A stretch of DNA of 64,000 nucleotides from Campylobacter blaseri (GTDB lineage Bacteria; Campylobacterota; Campylobacteria; Campylobacterales; Campylobacteraceae), in NCBI RefSeq assembly GCF_013201895.1, contig NZ_CP053841.1:1116001-1180000 (forward strand). Reading direction: 5' to 3'. The translations under genes were made by a program, and so were the position numbers. The notes below the pieces were generated by a model that ran no database searches, was not told where the DNA came from, and worked only from the letters and a program-made list of their open reading frames with translations. Below, piece after piece: positions 39,833 through 49,397 of the stretch. Position 1 is the first letter of the stretch; the number at the start of each line of letters is the position of its first letter.

Positions 39833-41773
39833 CTACTCTTGCTCTAAGCTTTCTGCTATAGCTAAAACTTCAAAGTATTCATTTTCAAGTTTTGCTAAAC
39901 TTCCTTTTTTATCTTCAAGCTCTTCATATAGCTCGCTTAGTCCTAGTTTTTGATAAATTTCTGGATCAGAAAGTGCATGGTTTAGCTCTTTGATTCTATT
40001 TTCAATATCTTCAATTAAATGTGGATGTTCTTCTAAAATTTTGTTTTGTCTATAAGTTAATTTTTGAGTTTTTTCTTTCTGTTTTGCTTGCAAATCTTGC
40101 TGCTCTATGGCCTCTTTTTCTATCTTGTTTAGCTCATCTATCTCATCTTCATATTCAAGATATTCGCTATATTCCATATGGCTTTGATTTATCTTTTCAT
40201 CTTCAAATATCCATAGTTTATTTGTAATCTTATCTACAAAATATCTATCATGACTTACAACTATCACAGCACCATCAAAGTCAAGCAAATACTCCTCTAA
40301 AATGTTTATAGTAGCAATATCAAGATCATTAGTAGGTTCATCAAGGATCAAACAATCATACTCAGCAGTAAAAAGCTTAGCAAGTGCTAGACGGTTCTTT
40401 TCCCCACCACTTAAAGTTGCAACTGGCTGAGTTAGAAACTCTTTTGGAAATAAGAAATTTTTCAAATACCCATAAACATGCATATATCGCCCTTTAACCA
40501 TTATGTGATCACCACCGTTTGGGCAAAAAATTTCTATCAAAGTTTTATCATCGCTAATACTACTTCTTGTTTGATCAAAATAGCCTATTTTAATATCACC
40601 TTTTTTCAGCATCCCACTATCATAACTCATCTCTCCAAGAAGTATCTTTAAAAGGGTGCTTTTACCTGTTCCGTTTCTCCCTACTATTCCTATCCTCTCA
40701 CCTTGAAGAACTCTTGCGCTAAAATTCTCAAAAAGCTTTTTTCCGCCTAGACTTTTTGATAGATTCTTGCATTCAAAAAGCATTTTTTTTCTGTTTTGAG
40801 TTATGCCACCTATTTTAAACCCTACATTTGTTCGCTCTAGCTCTATTTTTATCTTCCTTATAACACCTGGATTTTTCTTAGCAGCTTCCCTCATAGCAAA
40901 TATACGCTGTTTTCTACCTTCGTTTCTTTTGAGTCTTGCTTTAACCCCTCGTCTTAACCACTCCTCTTCGCTCCTTAGATTTTTAAGTAAAGTTTCGTGT
41001 GTTTTTTGCATAGAAGCTAAAATTTCTTGTTTTTTCCTTAGATATTTTGAATATCCACCTTCAAAGAAAAGCAACCTACCATCCTCAATCTCGATACAAT
41101 TAGTAGCAACTCTATCTATAAAATATCTATCATGAGATATAAAAACTATGGTTTGATTTGAGTTTATTAACATATCTTCAAGAAATTTAACCATATAGAC
41201 ATCAAGGTGGTTTGTAGGTTCATCAAGTAGCAAAATATCTGGCTTTTTTAGTATTAAAGCACTTAGAGCCACTCTTCTTATCTCTCCACCACTAAGTGAG
41301 TTTACATCTCTGTTTTCATACTCTTTGAGGTTAAAATTTTCTATAACTCTTTCTATTTTATTGTCTAAATTCCAGCCGTCTTTGCTTTCTATAAATTTTA
41401 TAAGGTCGTTTTGTTTATGTAATAATTCATTATCTTCTGGATTTTTTGAAATTAAATTTAAGGTATCTTCATACTCTTTTATAGCATCAAAAATCTCTTT
41501 TAACTGTGAAGTTATAGCCTCTTTTACACTAAGTCCATCTTCAAATTTAGGATTTTGATCAAGCATTTGAATGTTTATATTGTTTTGAACTATAACTCTT
41601 CCATCATCAGGCTTATAAAGACCTGCTATAATTTTCATCAAAGTAGATTTTCCGCCACCATTTTTTCCAATAATAGCTGTACGGCTCTTTTCACTTATAC
41701 TTAAATTTGCCTTTTCTAAAATAACTTTTATACCAAATTTTTTATCAATATCGATAAGATCAACAAGTGCCAA
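39833..41773 (-). CDS. uup: ABC-F family ATPase, Uup-like
   Basis: Soluble twin-ATPase of 646 residues. It has two Walker A motifs (GKNGGGKST, GRNGTGKST), two signatures (LSGGEIRRVAL, LSGGEKNRLALAK), two Walker B motifs (ILLLDEPTNHLD, LILDEPTNDLD) and a basic linker rich in Lys and Arg. The C-terminus (from about 560) is a charged coiled coil as in Uup. ABC-F proteins act on ribosomes; Uup has also been linked to transposon precise excision. The start is TTG, preceded by AAAGGCAG. Confidence 0.9.
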   Translation of the reverse strand: MALVDLIDIDKKFGIKVILEKANLSISEKSRTAIIGKNGGGKSTLMKIIAGLYKPDDGRVIVQNNINIQMLDQNPKFEDGLSVKEAITSQLKEIFDAIKEYEDTLNLISKNPEDNELLHKQNDLIKFIESKDGWNLDNKIERVIENFNLKEYENRDVNSLSGGEIRRVALSALILKKPDILLLDEPTNHLDVYMVKFLEDMLINSNQTIVFISHDRYFIDRVATNCIEIEDGRLLFFEGGYSKYLRKKQEILASMQKTHETLLKNLRSEEEWLRRGVKARLKRNEGRKQRIFAMREAAKKNPGVIRKIKIELERTNVGFKIGGITQNRKKMLFECKNLSKSLGGKKLFENFSARVLQGERIGIVGRNGTGKSTLLKILLGEMSYDSGMLKKGDIKIGYFDQTRSSISDDKTLIEIFCPNGGDHIMVKGRYMHVYGYLKNFLFPKEFLTQPVATLSGGEKNRLALAKLFTAEYDCLILDEPTNDLDIATINILEEYLLDFDGAVIVVSHDRYFVDKITNKLWIFEDEKINQSHMEYSEYLEYEDEIDELNKIEKEAIEQQDLQAKQKEKTQKLTYRQNKILEEHPHLIEDIENRIKELNHALSDPEIYQKLGLSELYEELEDKKGSLAKLENEYFEVLAIAESLEQE

Positions 41774-41870
41774 AGAAAACTGCCTTTCAAAACTAAATTT
41801 TAATATTTTATAATAAAATGAGTAAAAATAGTATAAATTTTCAAATATATCTAAATTTAAATAAACGCTG

Positions 41871-41876
41871 TATAAT
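41871..41876 (+). promoter_or_regulatory. Extended -10 promoter of the Hcp-like gene
   Basis: TATAAT preceded by TG (CGCTGTATAAT), 27 bases before the ATG at 41904. The form fits Campylobacter sigma-70 promoters, which rely on the -10 region and have no clear -35 box. Confidence 0.55.
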
Positions 41877-41903
41877 TAAATATTTTAAAAAAGGTAGATA
41901 AAC

Positions 41904-42743
41904 ATGAGACAAATATACAAAATTTTATTTCTTTTTATATTAGGTTTTTCAAACTCTTTAGCAAACAATCTTAATGATTATGAAAAATACATTATAAGCC
42001 TTGATGAAAGTTGTAAAAAAAATGATCTTAAATCTTGCCATAATCTAGCAACAGCTTTTTACGAAGGAGTTATTATACAGCAGGATTTAAATGCTGCATT
42101 TATACTATACAATAAAGCTTGCAATGGTAAATTTCTAGAAAGTTGTTTCAATGTAGGAGTAATGAGCGAAAATGGGCAAGGTGTAAAAAAAGATGAGTTT
42201 TTAGCCTTTGATAAATATAGCTTAACTTGCACAAAAGATAAAAAGAATAGATACAAACAAAGTGTTGGTTGTCCAAATTTAGCCATTTTATATATAGATG
42301 GTAGAGGAGTAAAACAAGATTACAAAAAAGGTATTGAAATTTTAGATGAAACTTGTAAAAATAGCAATATCAAAAGCTGTGATATCATAACTAAAATTTA
42401 TAAAGATGGATATTTAGGGATAAAGCCAAGACCAGAAGAATTTAAAAAGATATTAGAGCAACAATGCAAAAAATCCAATGCAATCTTTTGTCATAAATTA
42501 GCTGATGAATTGTTATCAAAAAATGATAATAATTTGTATGAAAAAGCTATATTAATTCTTAAAAAAGCTTGCGATCTAAAATTAGCAAAATCCTGCTTAG
42601 ATCTAGGTGTACTCTACGCAAATGGCAAATTTGTAAATCAAAATTTAGAAATAGCAAAAGATTATTTTGGAAAAGCTTGTGACTTAAGAGACCCAATTGG
42701 TTGTGAAAGTTATAAAATTTTAAATAAAGACGCAGAATATTAA
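41904..42743 (+). CDS. Hcp-like secreted protein with Sel1-type repeats
   Basis: 279 residues with a signal peptide (about 1-20). It is built from about seven helix-turn-helix Sel1-like repeats, most carrying a Cys pair 8 or so residues apart: CKKNDLKSC, CNGKFLESC, CKNSNIKSC, CDLKLAKSC, CDLRDPIGC. This is the layout of Helicobacter cysteine-rich proteins, which are disulfide-bonded and secreted. The linker motif GVMSENGQGVKKDE is typical. Two related but damaged copies lie at 48942-48998 and 62208-63056, so it is the only intact member here. Function in this organism is not known. Confidence 0.85.
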   Translation: MRQIYKILFLFILGFSNSLANNLNDYEKYIISLDESCKKNDLKSCHNLATAFYEGVIIQQDLNAAFILYNKACNGKFLESCFNVGVMSENGQGVKKDEFLAFDKYSLTCTKDKKNRYKQSVGCPNLAILYIDGRGVKQDYKKGIEILDETCKNSNIKSCDIITKIYKDGYLGIKPRPEEFKKILEQQCKKSNAIFCHKLADELLSKNDNNLYEKAILILKKACDLKLAKSCLDLGVLYANGKFVNQNLEIAKDYFGKACDLRDPIGCESYKILNKDAEY

Positions 42744-43028
42744 TTTATATTTTTACATAACACCTAATTTATTTAGTAATTCTAAAATAAGTCTTATTTT
42801 TGTTTTTCTTAGACAAAAAGATATATTTTGTTACTTTATCTAGGAATTAAAAACCCTATAAAATACAATTAAATATGTAAAAATTGTTATAATTATATAA
42901 AATTGTATTATAATTGTAAAAAACGAGATTGCAAAGTTAAAATATAAATAACACTACTAATTGTATAAGCACAATTATAAAAACTAATTAAAAAATACTT
43001 AGTAACATTATAAAATAGAATTTAAAAT
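42744..43028. other. Gap between convergent Hcp-like gene and adhesin 1
   Basis: About 285 AT-rich bases with several TTATAAT/ATTGTAAAA-like words and no reading frame of note. I see no RNA gene or repeat. The adhesin terminator lies at its right edge. Confidence 0.5.
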
Positions 43029-43062
43029 GTATAAAAGAGATAGATAAATCTCCCTTTTATAC
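43029..43062 (-). terminator. Terminator of adhesin 1
   Basis: GTATAAAAGAGA pairs with TCTCCCTTTTATAC, a stem of 12 bp with a 2-base bulge, 18 bases after the adhesin stop. The same ATAAAAGAGA stem sequence is used after adhesin 2. Confidence 0.65.
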
Positions 43063-43079
43063 ATAAATTGAAATATTAA

Positions 43080-46000
43080 TTAAAAATGAAACCCTACAGA
43101 AGCACCAGCTGAAACATCTTTTTCAGAGTTATAGCTAACTCCGCCTTTAAATATCCATTTAGCATTATCAGATACTTTTGATATACCTATAGATATAGCA
43201 GATTCTCCATTATGATACCCTGTTCCTAAAGAAAGCAATCCTTTACCAGGTATGTTTGACTGTGGTAACATTCCTAAAGCAATGGCACTTGCTATACCTG
43301 CATTTGCACTATCTTTGTATTTATTTATATCACTATAAACACCAGCAAGACCTTGATTTAATTGATTAAGATTAACTGCATCAGTTCCTAATTTACCAGG
43401 AGCAACATTGCTTATGGTTCTTTCATTGCCTTTTGAGCCAACAGAAACAGTATTTTCTCTACCACCATCATTTGAACCAGCACCTAAAGCAACTGAGTTT
43501 TTACCATCAGCTACACTTCCATAACCAACAGCTGTACTACCTTTTCCATTTGCAACTGCTGATGCTTTGTCTTTAGGTTTACTTGAAGCTGGTTTTCCGT
43601 CTATTAAATTAGTACCGCCTGATTTAATAGATCTAATAGCACCATCAATAGTAGTAGCTCCTGTTCCACCAATATCATTCATAGTAATATCACCATCAGA
43701 TGTAACATTAGCATCTCCACCAAGAATATTTTTAATACTACCTGCTACATTTCCTATAACTTGATTTGTTGCAAATAGTTGTGAGCCGTTAATTGCGTCT
43801 GTGCTATCTTTTGAAATTTTACCCGCAGCTACATTTATAACTTGTCTTTCATTTCCAGCAGCACCCACACTAACTACGCCGTTATCCATAGAGCCTTTAC
43901 CTGCAAAGTTACCATAAGTTATAGATGTTTTTCCATCAATGCTCGCAACTGTGGCTTTCGTTTCACTAGTGGCGGCACGATCTGTTGAAAGATTACCTAA
44001 TATAACACTATTTGCTGTTTTGCTTGTAACTTTATTTCCTAATACAAAAGTATTATTATGGTCTATTTTATTATTATTACCAATAGAGTAAGCGTTATCA
44101 CCAGTAACTACTGTAGGATCTCCAAATGCACCAGAGTGGTTTCCTTTAACTTGGTTTCCATAACCTATAGCGATTGAACTTTTTCCTGTAACATTTGAAT
44201 CTGTTCCAATAGAGATTGAATGTTTTGCACTATCTCCAACATCAGCTCTTATGCCTATAGATATAGAACCATATGAACCAGCACTAGAGTCATTGTCATC
44301 TACTGGTCTCTCAGCTCCTATAGCATTAACATCACTATTAACATGGAAAAATCTTGTTCCTTGACTATTTAAATTATTAATAGCTTGTATGATGTTTGTA
44401 TTTTCAGTTGTCTTTCTTCCATCAGCATTGTTTGTTCTAAGAGCTAATTTACCATCTTCGGTTAATGAACCATTGCCATCAACATACTTATTATCGCCAA
44501 GAATATTGCTAACATTAGTTATATTATTAGTAACATTAGTTTTTAATTTTGTTAAATCCCCAACTGTTGCAGCACTGCTTAATATCTTTTTATCATCAGC
44601 ATTAGAAGCATCTAAGTCTTTTAATTGTTTGCCAGATTTATCTAAAGCACTAGCAACATTTGATATAACATTACCACCATTATTTAGCCCCTTATCTGTT
44701 AAAGATACTGTTTTATTAGCATCTGTTGTATTAGTTATAGTGATACCGTTAGTATCCACTTTTGTATCACCTGTAGTAACACTACTTAAAGTGATATCAT
44801 CTTTTAAGCCAAATGTTACATTACCATCAGCTCCAACAGAAGCAATAGTATTTTTACCATTTACAAAATTTAAACCATCAGCTAAAGATACAGAGTTTTT
44901 AGTTCCACTATTAGCTTTATAGGCTAGTTTGGTATTAGTTGCTATGCTAGCTGTATCAACTTTTAAATCATAAACTAATTTACCGTCTTTATTTCCAACT
45001 TGCGCTACTGTTACACTACCATTAGTTGATTTAACCTCTGTTCTTACAGAATCAACATAGGTTTTATTTGTTACATCTCCGCCATCTGTTGGAGCTCCTA
45101 CATTAGTAATCTTAGAACCATTAACATCTATAGTTTTATCTCCAAATGTTATAGTAGAACCGCTTCCGGTTCCACCACCAATTGAGTTAATACCTGTTAA
45201 TTCTTTATTTAGTGCAAAAGTAAAATTTCTTTCATCTTGAATTATATTTATATTGCTACCATTTATAAATTTAATAGTTTGCCCATTTGTAACATCTTTT
45301 GCAGCTTCACTATTTGCTTGAACCTTAAATGACTGAATTGCACTATCTGCTTTTGCAAGGCTATCTTTGGTGGCTTGAGATAAATCTAATTTATAATCAG
45401 TTGTTATAGCTCCATCTTTCTCTGTAGTTGTGTTTTTATCTAATTTTAATGTGTTTTCTACTGAGACTATAGATTTATCAGCTGCAACTATATAAGTTGT
45501 GGTTTTTGTGCCATCGCCATTATCTTTGTCTTTTGATGAAGTAATGTGAACATTTGAACCCTCTTTAACCTCAACAGCTTTATTTGCAATATTACTTATA
45601 ATAGTATTGCCCGCATTTGTTAAATTGTTTAAATCTTTATTGGTTGCATTGTTAATAATAGTTTTAGTAGCGTCATTTAAATCATACTTTACAACCCCAT
45701 CCTTATCAATACTAGCAACAGTATTACTACCATTTATAAAATTTAAACCTTTTTCTAAAGTTACAATTTCTTTATTATCATCTTTTCCATTAGCTTTATA
45801 TGCCAGTCTAGTAGTTTCGGCTATCTTATCTGTATCAACTTTTAAATCATAAACTAATTTACCGTGTTCATTTCCAGTTTGTTTTACTGTTACACTCTTA
45901 TCATTTGATGTAACCTCTGTTCTTACAGAATCAACATAGGTTTTATTTGTTACATCTCCACCATCTGTTGGAGCTCCTACATTAGTAATCTTTCCACCAT

Positions 46001-48467
46001 TAGCATTAATAACATTATTATCACCAAAAGTTATTTTACCTTGTCCAGTTGCTCCACCTATTGAAGTGATACCTGTTAAATCTTTATTTAAAGAGAATGC
46101 AATACTTTTTCCAGTAGCATTAGTTATAATATTAGTATCACCTGTTAGAGCAATTTTATCACCTAAACTAATCTTACCTGTTTCACTACCGTTATCTCCT
46201 GTAAAAAATAAACCTTTTTTAACCTCTGTATCAGCATCAACACCTTTTTGAATATCATCTTTTGTTGCTTGTGTTAAATCAATCTCATAAGCAAGTAGAC
46301 CATCTACATCTGTTCCACCTGTTACTTCAACTTTCCCATCTGCTTTTTTAGCTAAAGTGGTTTTGGTAGCGTTAACGGTGTAGATGGTGTGACCGTCTGT
46401 TTTATCAGGCGCATCAGTGACAGTCACTTGTTTGCCTGCTTTAACTTCAGTTTTTGCAGCTTTTATGGCGTCATCGATAGTATCTTTACCCGTGCCACCA
46501 ATATCACTCATTTGAAGTTGTCCAGCATTTTCTCCTGTTTTTTCAATTTCGGCATTGCCACCTAAAATTTTACTTACTAAGGTATTTCCTACATTACTAA
46601 CAACATTATTAGTTGTATAAAGTTGTGAGCCGTTAATTGCGTCTGTGCTATCTTTTGAAATTTTACCCGCAGCAACATTTATAATCTGTCTTTCTTTTCC
46701 TGTATCACCCACACTAACTACGCCATTACCCTCAGAGCCTACGCCTGCAAAGCTACCGTAGGTAATACCACCTACAGTGGCACTGGTTTCAGCAGTGGCG
46801 GCACGGTCTGTAGATTCATTACCTAAAACCACACTATTTGCTTGAGTTGTGGTTACTTTACTACCAACTACAAAGGTATCATTTTGAGCGATAGTGTTGT
46901 TGTTACCAAAGATAAATGAGCCATCGCTTGAAATGTTGTTATCGTTACCAAAAGAGTAAGAGCCATTGCCAGTAACCACTGATGGGTCACCAAATGCACC
47001 GGATTTCTCACCCAATACTTGGTTTTTATAACCGATAGAGATTGATTGTTTTCCAGTTACATTTGAATCTCTACCAATAGCTATTGAAGTTTCGCCTTTT
47101 GCATAACTTTCTGTGCCCAGTGCTATTGAGTCATCACCTAATGCTTGCGCGCCTTTTTTGCTTTCATCTTCACTTACACCAATGGCGATAGAGCGCTTCC
47201 CTTTTGCGTAAGCACCCGTGACCTTATCTTTTCTACTTGAACCGATAGCAATACCTTGAGATTTTTCAGCTTTTGCAAGTGTTCCTATAACAATAACATC
47301 GTTGATATAATCTGCTTTACCACTTTCAGCTTCTTTAACTTTTTTATCTATATATTGATTTCCAAAGATTAAATTTCTGTTACCAAAAGTATAAGAATAA
47401 GCATTTTGCCCTTCTTTTAAAGGTTTAGCCGAATCTCCCATAAAGATATTTTGTGAACCTGTATGCTTCCATCCTGCTGTTGAGCCGATACCTATGCTTG
47501 CATCACCTGTTACCTCTGTCCCTGCGTCTTGACCTATATAGATAGAGCCCCATGATCGTTGACCATGGACAAAATGGTTACCATTTGAACCAGCATTTTG
47601 CCCTAAGTAAACACTAGACTCTCCTTGAGTTGTTCTAAATCCTGCTCCATTACCAATAGCTGTAACGAAATTTTTATTAGCGATAGCGTCGGGGCCTATG
47701 GCTAGCGAATTGTTACCAGCTGCTTTAGCATTTTTACCAATGGCAATGGCGTTACTGCCAGTTGCACCATCATTGTTATAGTTGCCACCGCCTGTTGAGT
47801 TTACACTAAAGTAGTGAATAGGCTTTATATCTTTGATTTGACTGTATCTTACTACATCATTATCTTGATAGTTTGAACCGGTACTATTAAAATTATATGT
47901 TTGAGTTCCATTTGTTATGGAAGTGATGTTTTTTAAAGCTTGTGCTAGAGTAAAGTTAAGTTTGCCGTCAGCTCCTGCTGTTATGTTTAAGTTATCATCT
48001 CCTTTAAAGGTGAAGCCTTTACTTAAGGTTGTGCTTTGTTTAGTCCCATTAGCTGTTGTATAATTAATGTCAAGACTAGAAGAATCTAAGCTAAAGGTGT
48101 AAGTTTGATCGCTAGTTGTAGAGGTTGCTCCTGTTTTTTCAATTTTCACACCATTACCAGCCTTTAGGGTTAATGTCGCACCACTACTCCATTTTGTATC
48201 AAACTTTTCTCCTGCTATTACCCCATTGCTGTCTGCTGCATCAATCCACGCAGCATTTAACGAAAATGGAGTTAGTGTTAAAGCTCCTAAAAGCAAGGAT
48301 TTTACTAAAAAATTTCTATTTTCAAAAAAACTGTTAAAAGTTTTAAATTTATTAGAGCTATTACCTACTACTACGCTCTTTTTACCTGAATTTACTGATG
48401 ATGCGTTTTCAGCCACTGCTACCCAACCTACACCATCTTTATATATGTGTCTATATGATTTGTTCAT
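43080..48467 (-). CDS. Trimeric autotransporter adhesin (YadA-like), adhesin 1
   Basis: 1795-residue type Vc autotransporter. The N-terminus is an extended signal peptide region ([20 protein letters not shown]) followed by the hydrophobic part near 55-72. The passenger has many YadA head repeats of the SxAIG form (IGKNAKAAGNNSLAIGPDA; IAIGYGNQVKGNHSGAFGDP), necks ([12 protein letters not shown] and DAVNLNQLN) and stalk domains. The last ~75 residues are the membrane anchor, ending SAGASVGFHF with terminal Phe. It would trimerise and bind host or abiotic surfaces. Two stalk modules are near-identical (45031-45113 and 45911-45993). The part near 46370-47780 looks richer in G+C than its flanks. 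AGAGG precedes the ATG. Confidence 0.93.
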   Translation of the reverse strand: MNKSYRHIYKDGVGWVAVAENASSVNSGKKSVVVGNSSNKFKTFNSFFENRNFLVKSLLLGALTLTPFSLNAAWIDAADSNGVIAGEKFDTKWSSGATLTLKAGNGVKIEKTGATSTTSDQTYTFSLDSSSLDINYTTANGTKQSTTLSKGFTFKGDDNLNITAGADGKLNFTLAQALKNITSITNGTQTYNFNSTGSNYQDNDVVRYSQIKDIKPIHYFSVNSTGGGNYNNDGATGSNAIAIGKNAKAAGNNSLAIGPDAIANKNFVTAIGNGAGFRTTQGESSVYLGQNAGSNGNHFVHGQRSWGSIYIGQDAGTEVTGDASIGIGSTAGWKHTGSQNIFMGDSAKPLKEGQNAYSYTFGNRNLIFGNQYIDKKVKEAESGKADYINDVIVIGTLAKAEKSQGIAIGSSRKDKVTGAYAKGKRSIAIGVSEDESKKGAQALGDDSIALGTESYAKGETSIAIGRDSNVTGKQSISIGYKNQVLGEKSGAFGDPSVVTGNGSYSFGNDNNISSDGSFIFGNNNTIAQNDTFVVGSKVTTTQANSVVLGNESTDRAATAETSATVGGITYGSFAGVGSEGNGVVSVGDTGKERQIINVAAGKISKDSTDAINGSQLYTTNNVVSNVGNTLVSKILGGNAEIEKTGENAGQLQMSDIGGTGKDTIDDAIKAAKTEVKAGKQVTVTDAPDKTDGHTIYTVNATKTTLAKKADGKVEVTGGTDVDGLLAYEIDLTQATKDDIQKGVDADTEVKKGLFFTGDNGSETGKISLGDKIALTGDTNIITNATGKSIAFSLNKDLTGITSIGGATGQGKITFGDNNVINANGGKITNVGAPTDGGDVTNKTYVDSVRTEVTSNDKSVTVKQTGNEHGKLVYDLKVDTDKIAETTRLAYKANGKDDNKEIVTLEKGLNFINGSNTVASIDKDGVVKYDLNDATKTIINNATNKDLNNLTNAGNTIISNIANKAVEVKEGSNVHITSSKDKDNGDGTKTTTYIVAADKSIVSVENTLKLDKNTTTEKDGAITTDYKLDLSQATKDSLAKADSAIQSFKVQANSEAAKDVTNGQTIKFINGSNINIIQDERNFTFALNKELTGINSIGGGTGSGSTITFGDKTIDVNGSKITNVGAPTDGGDVTNKTYVDSVRTEVKSTNGSVTVAQVGNKDGKLVYDLKVDTASIATNTKLAYKANSGTKNSVSLADGLNFVNGKNTIASVGADGNVTFGLKDDITLSSVTTGDTKVDTNGITITNTTDANKTVSLTDKGLNNGGNVISNVASALDKSGKQLKDLDASNADDKKILSSAATVGDLTKLKTNVTNNITNVSNILGDNKYVDGNGSLTEDGKLALRTNNADGRKTTENTNIIQAINNLNSQGTRFFHVNSDVNAIGAERPVDDNDSSAGSYGSISIGIRADVGDSAKHSISIGTDSNVTGKSSIAIGYGNQVKGNHSGAFGDPTVVTGDNAYSIGNNNKIDHNNTFVLGNKVTSKTANSVILGNLSTDRAATSETKATVASIDGKTSITYGNFAGKGSMDNGVVSVGAAGNERQVINVAAGKISKDSTDAINGSQLFATNQVIGNVAGSIKNILGGDANVTSDGDITMNDIGGTGATTIDGAIRSIKSGGTNLIDGKPASSKPKDKASAVANGKGSTAVGYGSVADGKNSVALGAGSNDGGRENTVSVGSKGNERTISNVAPGKLGTDAVNLNQLNQGLAGVYSDINKYKDSANAGIASAIALGMLPQSNIPGKGLLSLGTGYHNGESAISIGISKVSDNAKWIFKGGVSYNSEKDVSAGASVGFHF
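45031..45113 (-). repeat. Internal repeat of adhesin 1, copy 1
   Basis: About 83 bases encoding NVGAPTDGGDVTNKTYVDSV…, nearly identical to 45911-45993. The 880-base spacing marks a duplicated neck/stalk module. Confidence 0.85.
45911..45993 (-). repeat. Internal repeat of adhesin 1, copy 2
   Basis: Partner of 45031-45113, with a single visible difference (CCG/CCA in the GG codons). Confidence 0.85.
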
Positions 48468-48820
48468 AATGCCTCTTTTCTTTAATAACTTATATTAGTT
48501 AAAAATTTATAAAACATACCAAATAGGCATATTAAGCATATCTTATAAAAATCTTAATACTACTAGTATAGTAAAATAATGTTTAATATAAATTAAATTA
48601 AGCTATTTTTAGATATAATATTTAGAAAATTTTTTAAAATTTTATGTTGAATTTAACTTTTCTGTCTCTCTTTTAAATTTAACAGTGTTTTTTAATAAAA
48701 TATTTAAATATTGCTATTATGTAGTTTTAACTATTTAGTTAGTAGCAAAATAGTATCACTTAAAAACTTATAAAATTAAAATATTGTAAGAGTATTATAT
48801 AAGTTTAGCTCAATACTGCT
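48468..48820. other. Upstream region of adhesin 1
   Basis: About 350 AT-rich bases without a gene. A TATACT box on the minus strand (48565-48570) is a possible -10 about 100 bases before the adhesin start, but weakly supported. Confidence 0.4.
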
Positions 48821-48931
48821 TTACTTGGCTTTTTCGGTTAAAGCCTCAAAATGATAAAAGAACAATTTCAAAATGACAAAGTAATAATCTCAAAATAATA
48901 AGATAAAAAACCTAAAATGACAAAGTGAAAG
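48821..48931. repeat. Intergenic direct repeat, copy 1
   Basis: About 111 bases from TTACTTGG to CAAAGTGAAAG, recurring at 49135-49245 with few differences. It contains several AAAATGA(C/T)AAA words. Confidence 0.85.
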
Positions 48932-48941
48932 TTTTAGAATA

Positions 48942-48998
48942 GCTTGTGATTTAAGAGATATGCTAGGCTGTGAAAGTTATAAAATTTTAAACATTTGA
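48942..48998 (+). pseudogene. C-terminal relic of an Hcp/Sel1-like gene
   Basis: Nineteen codons reading ACDLRDMLGCESYKILNI then stop. They match the last residues of the intact Hcp-like protein at 41904 (ACDLRDPIGCESYKILN), including both cysteines and most bases. The upstream part is missing, so this is what remains of a deleted gene copy between the two adhesins. Confidence 0.8.
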
Positions 48999-49067
48999 TA
49001 AAATGCATTAGGTTATTTTGAGAATTTATTTTGTTATCTTAAATTTATTTTGTTGTTTTAAATTTGC

Positions 49068-49150
49068 TTTGTTATCCTTAACGAATGTAAAGGATTTAAC
49101 TTTTAATTTATGTTTAATTTTACTATTTGTTATTTTACTTGGATTTTTCG
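49068..49150. repeat. Palindromic dispersed repeat, copy B (degenerate)
   Basis: Aligns with the reverse complement of 39491-39585: shared words include AACGAATGT, ATTTAA, TTTTAATT, TTTGTTATTTTACT and GGATT. The right arm is overlapped by direct repeat copy 2. Confidence 0.6.
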
Positions 49151-49245
49151 GTTAAAGCCTCAAAATGATAAAAGAACAATTTCAAAATGACAAGATAATA
49201 ATCTCAAAATAATAAGATAAAAAATCTAAAATGACAAAGTGAAAG
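49135..49245. repeat. Intergenic direct repeat, copy 2
   Basis: Second copy of 48821-48931, 314 bases away, with the Hcp relic lying between the copies. Loss or gain of the segment between them by recombination is possible. Confidence 0.85.
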
Positions 49246-49353
49246 CTCTAAAATGATATAGTGAAAGTCTTAGAATGATAAAGAGTAAAAAGGATTTCTT
49301 CGTTACGCTTAAAATAATAAGATAAAAAATTTAGAATAACAAGGTAAAAAGCT

Positions 49354-49383
49354 ATAAAAGAGATAAGAAATTATCTCTTTTAT
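49354..49383 (-). terminator. Terminator of adhesin 2
   Basis: A perfect 13-bp stem (ATAAAAGAGATAA / TTATCTCTTTTAT) with a GAAA loop, 14 bases after the stop, followed on the minus strand by AGCTTTTTACC. Confidence 0.85.
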
Positions 49384-49397
49384 GCTTGAGTTTTTAA

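Noticed and set aside
44389-44922. Open frames on the plus strand inside the adhesin genes (also 49669-50013, 50701-51186)
   Set aside because: These are shadows of long repetitive minus-strand coding sequence, hydrophobic by composition and without a ribosome site or family match.
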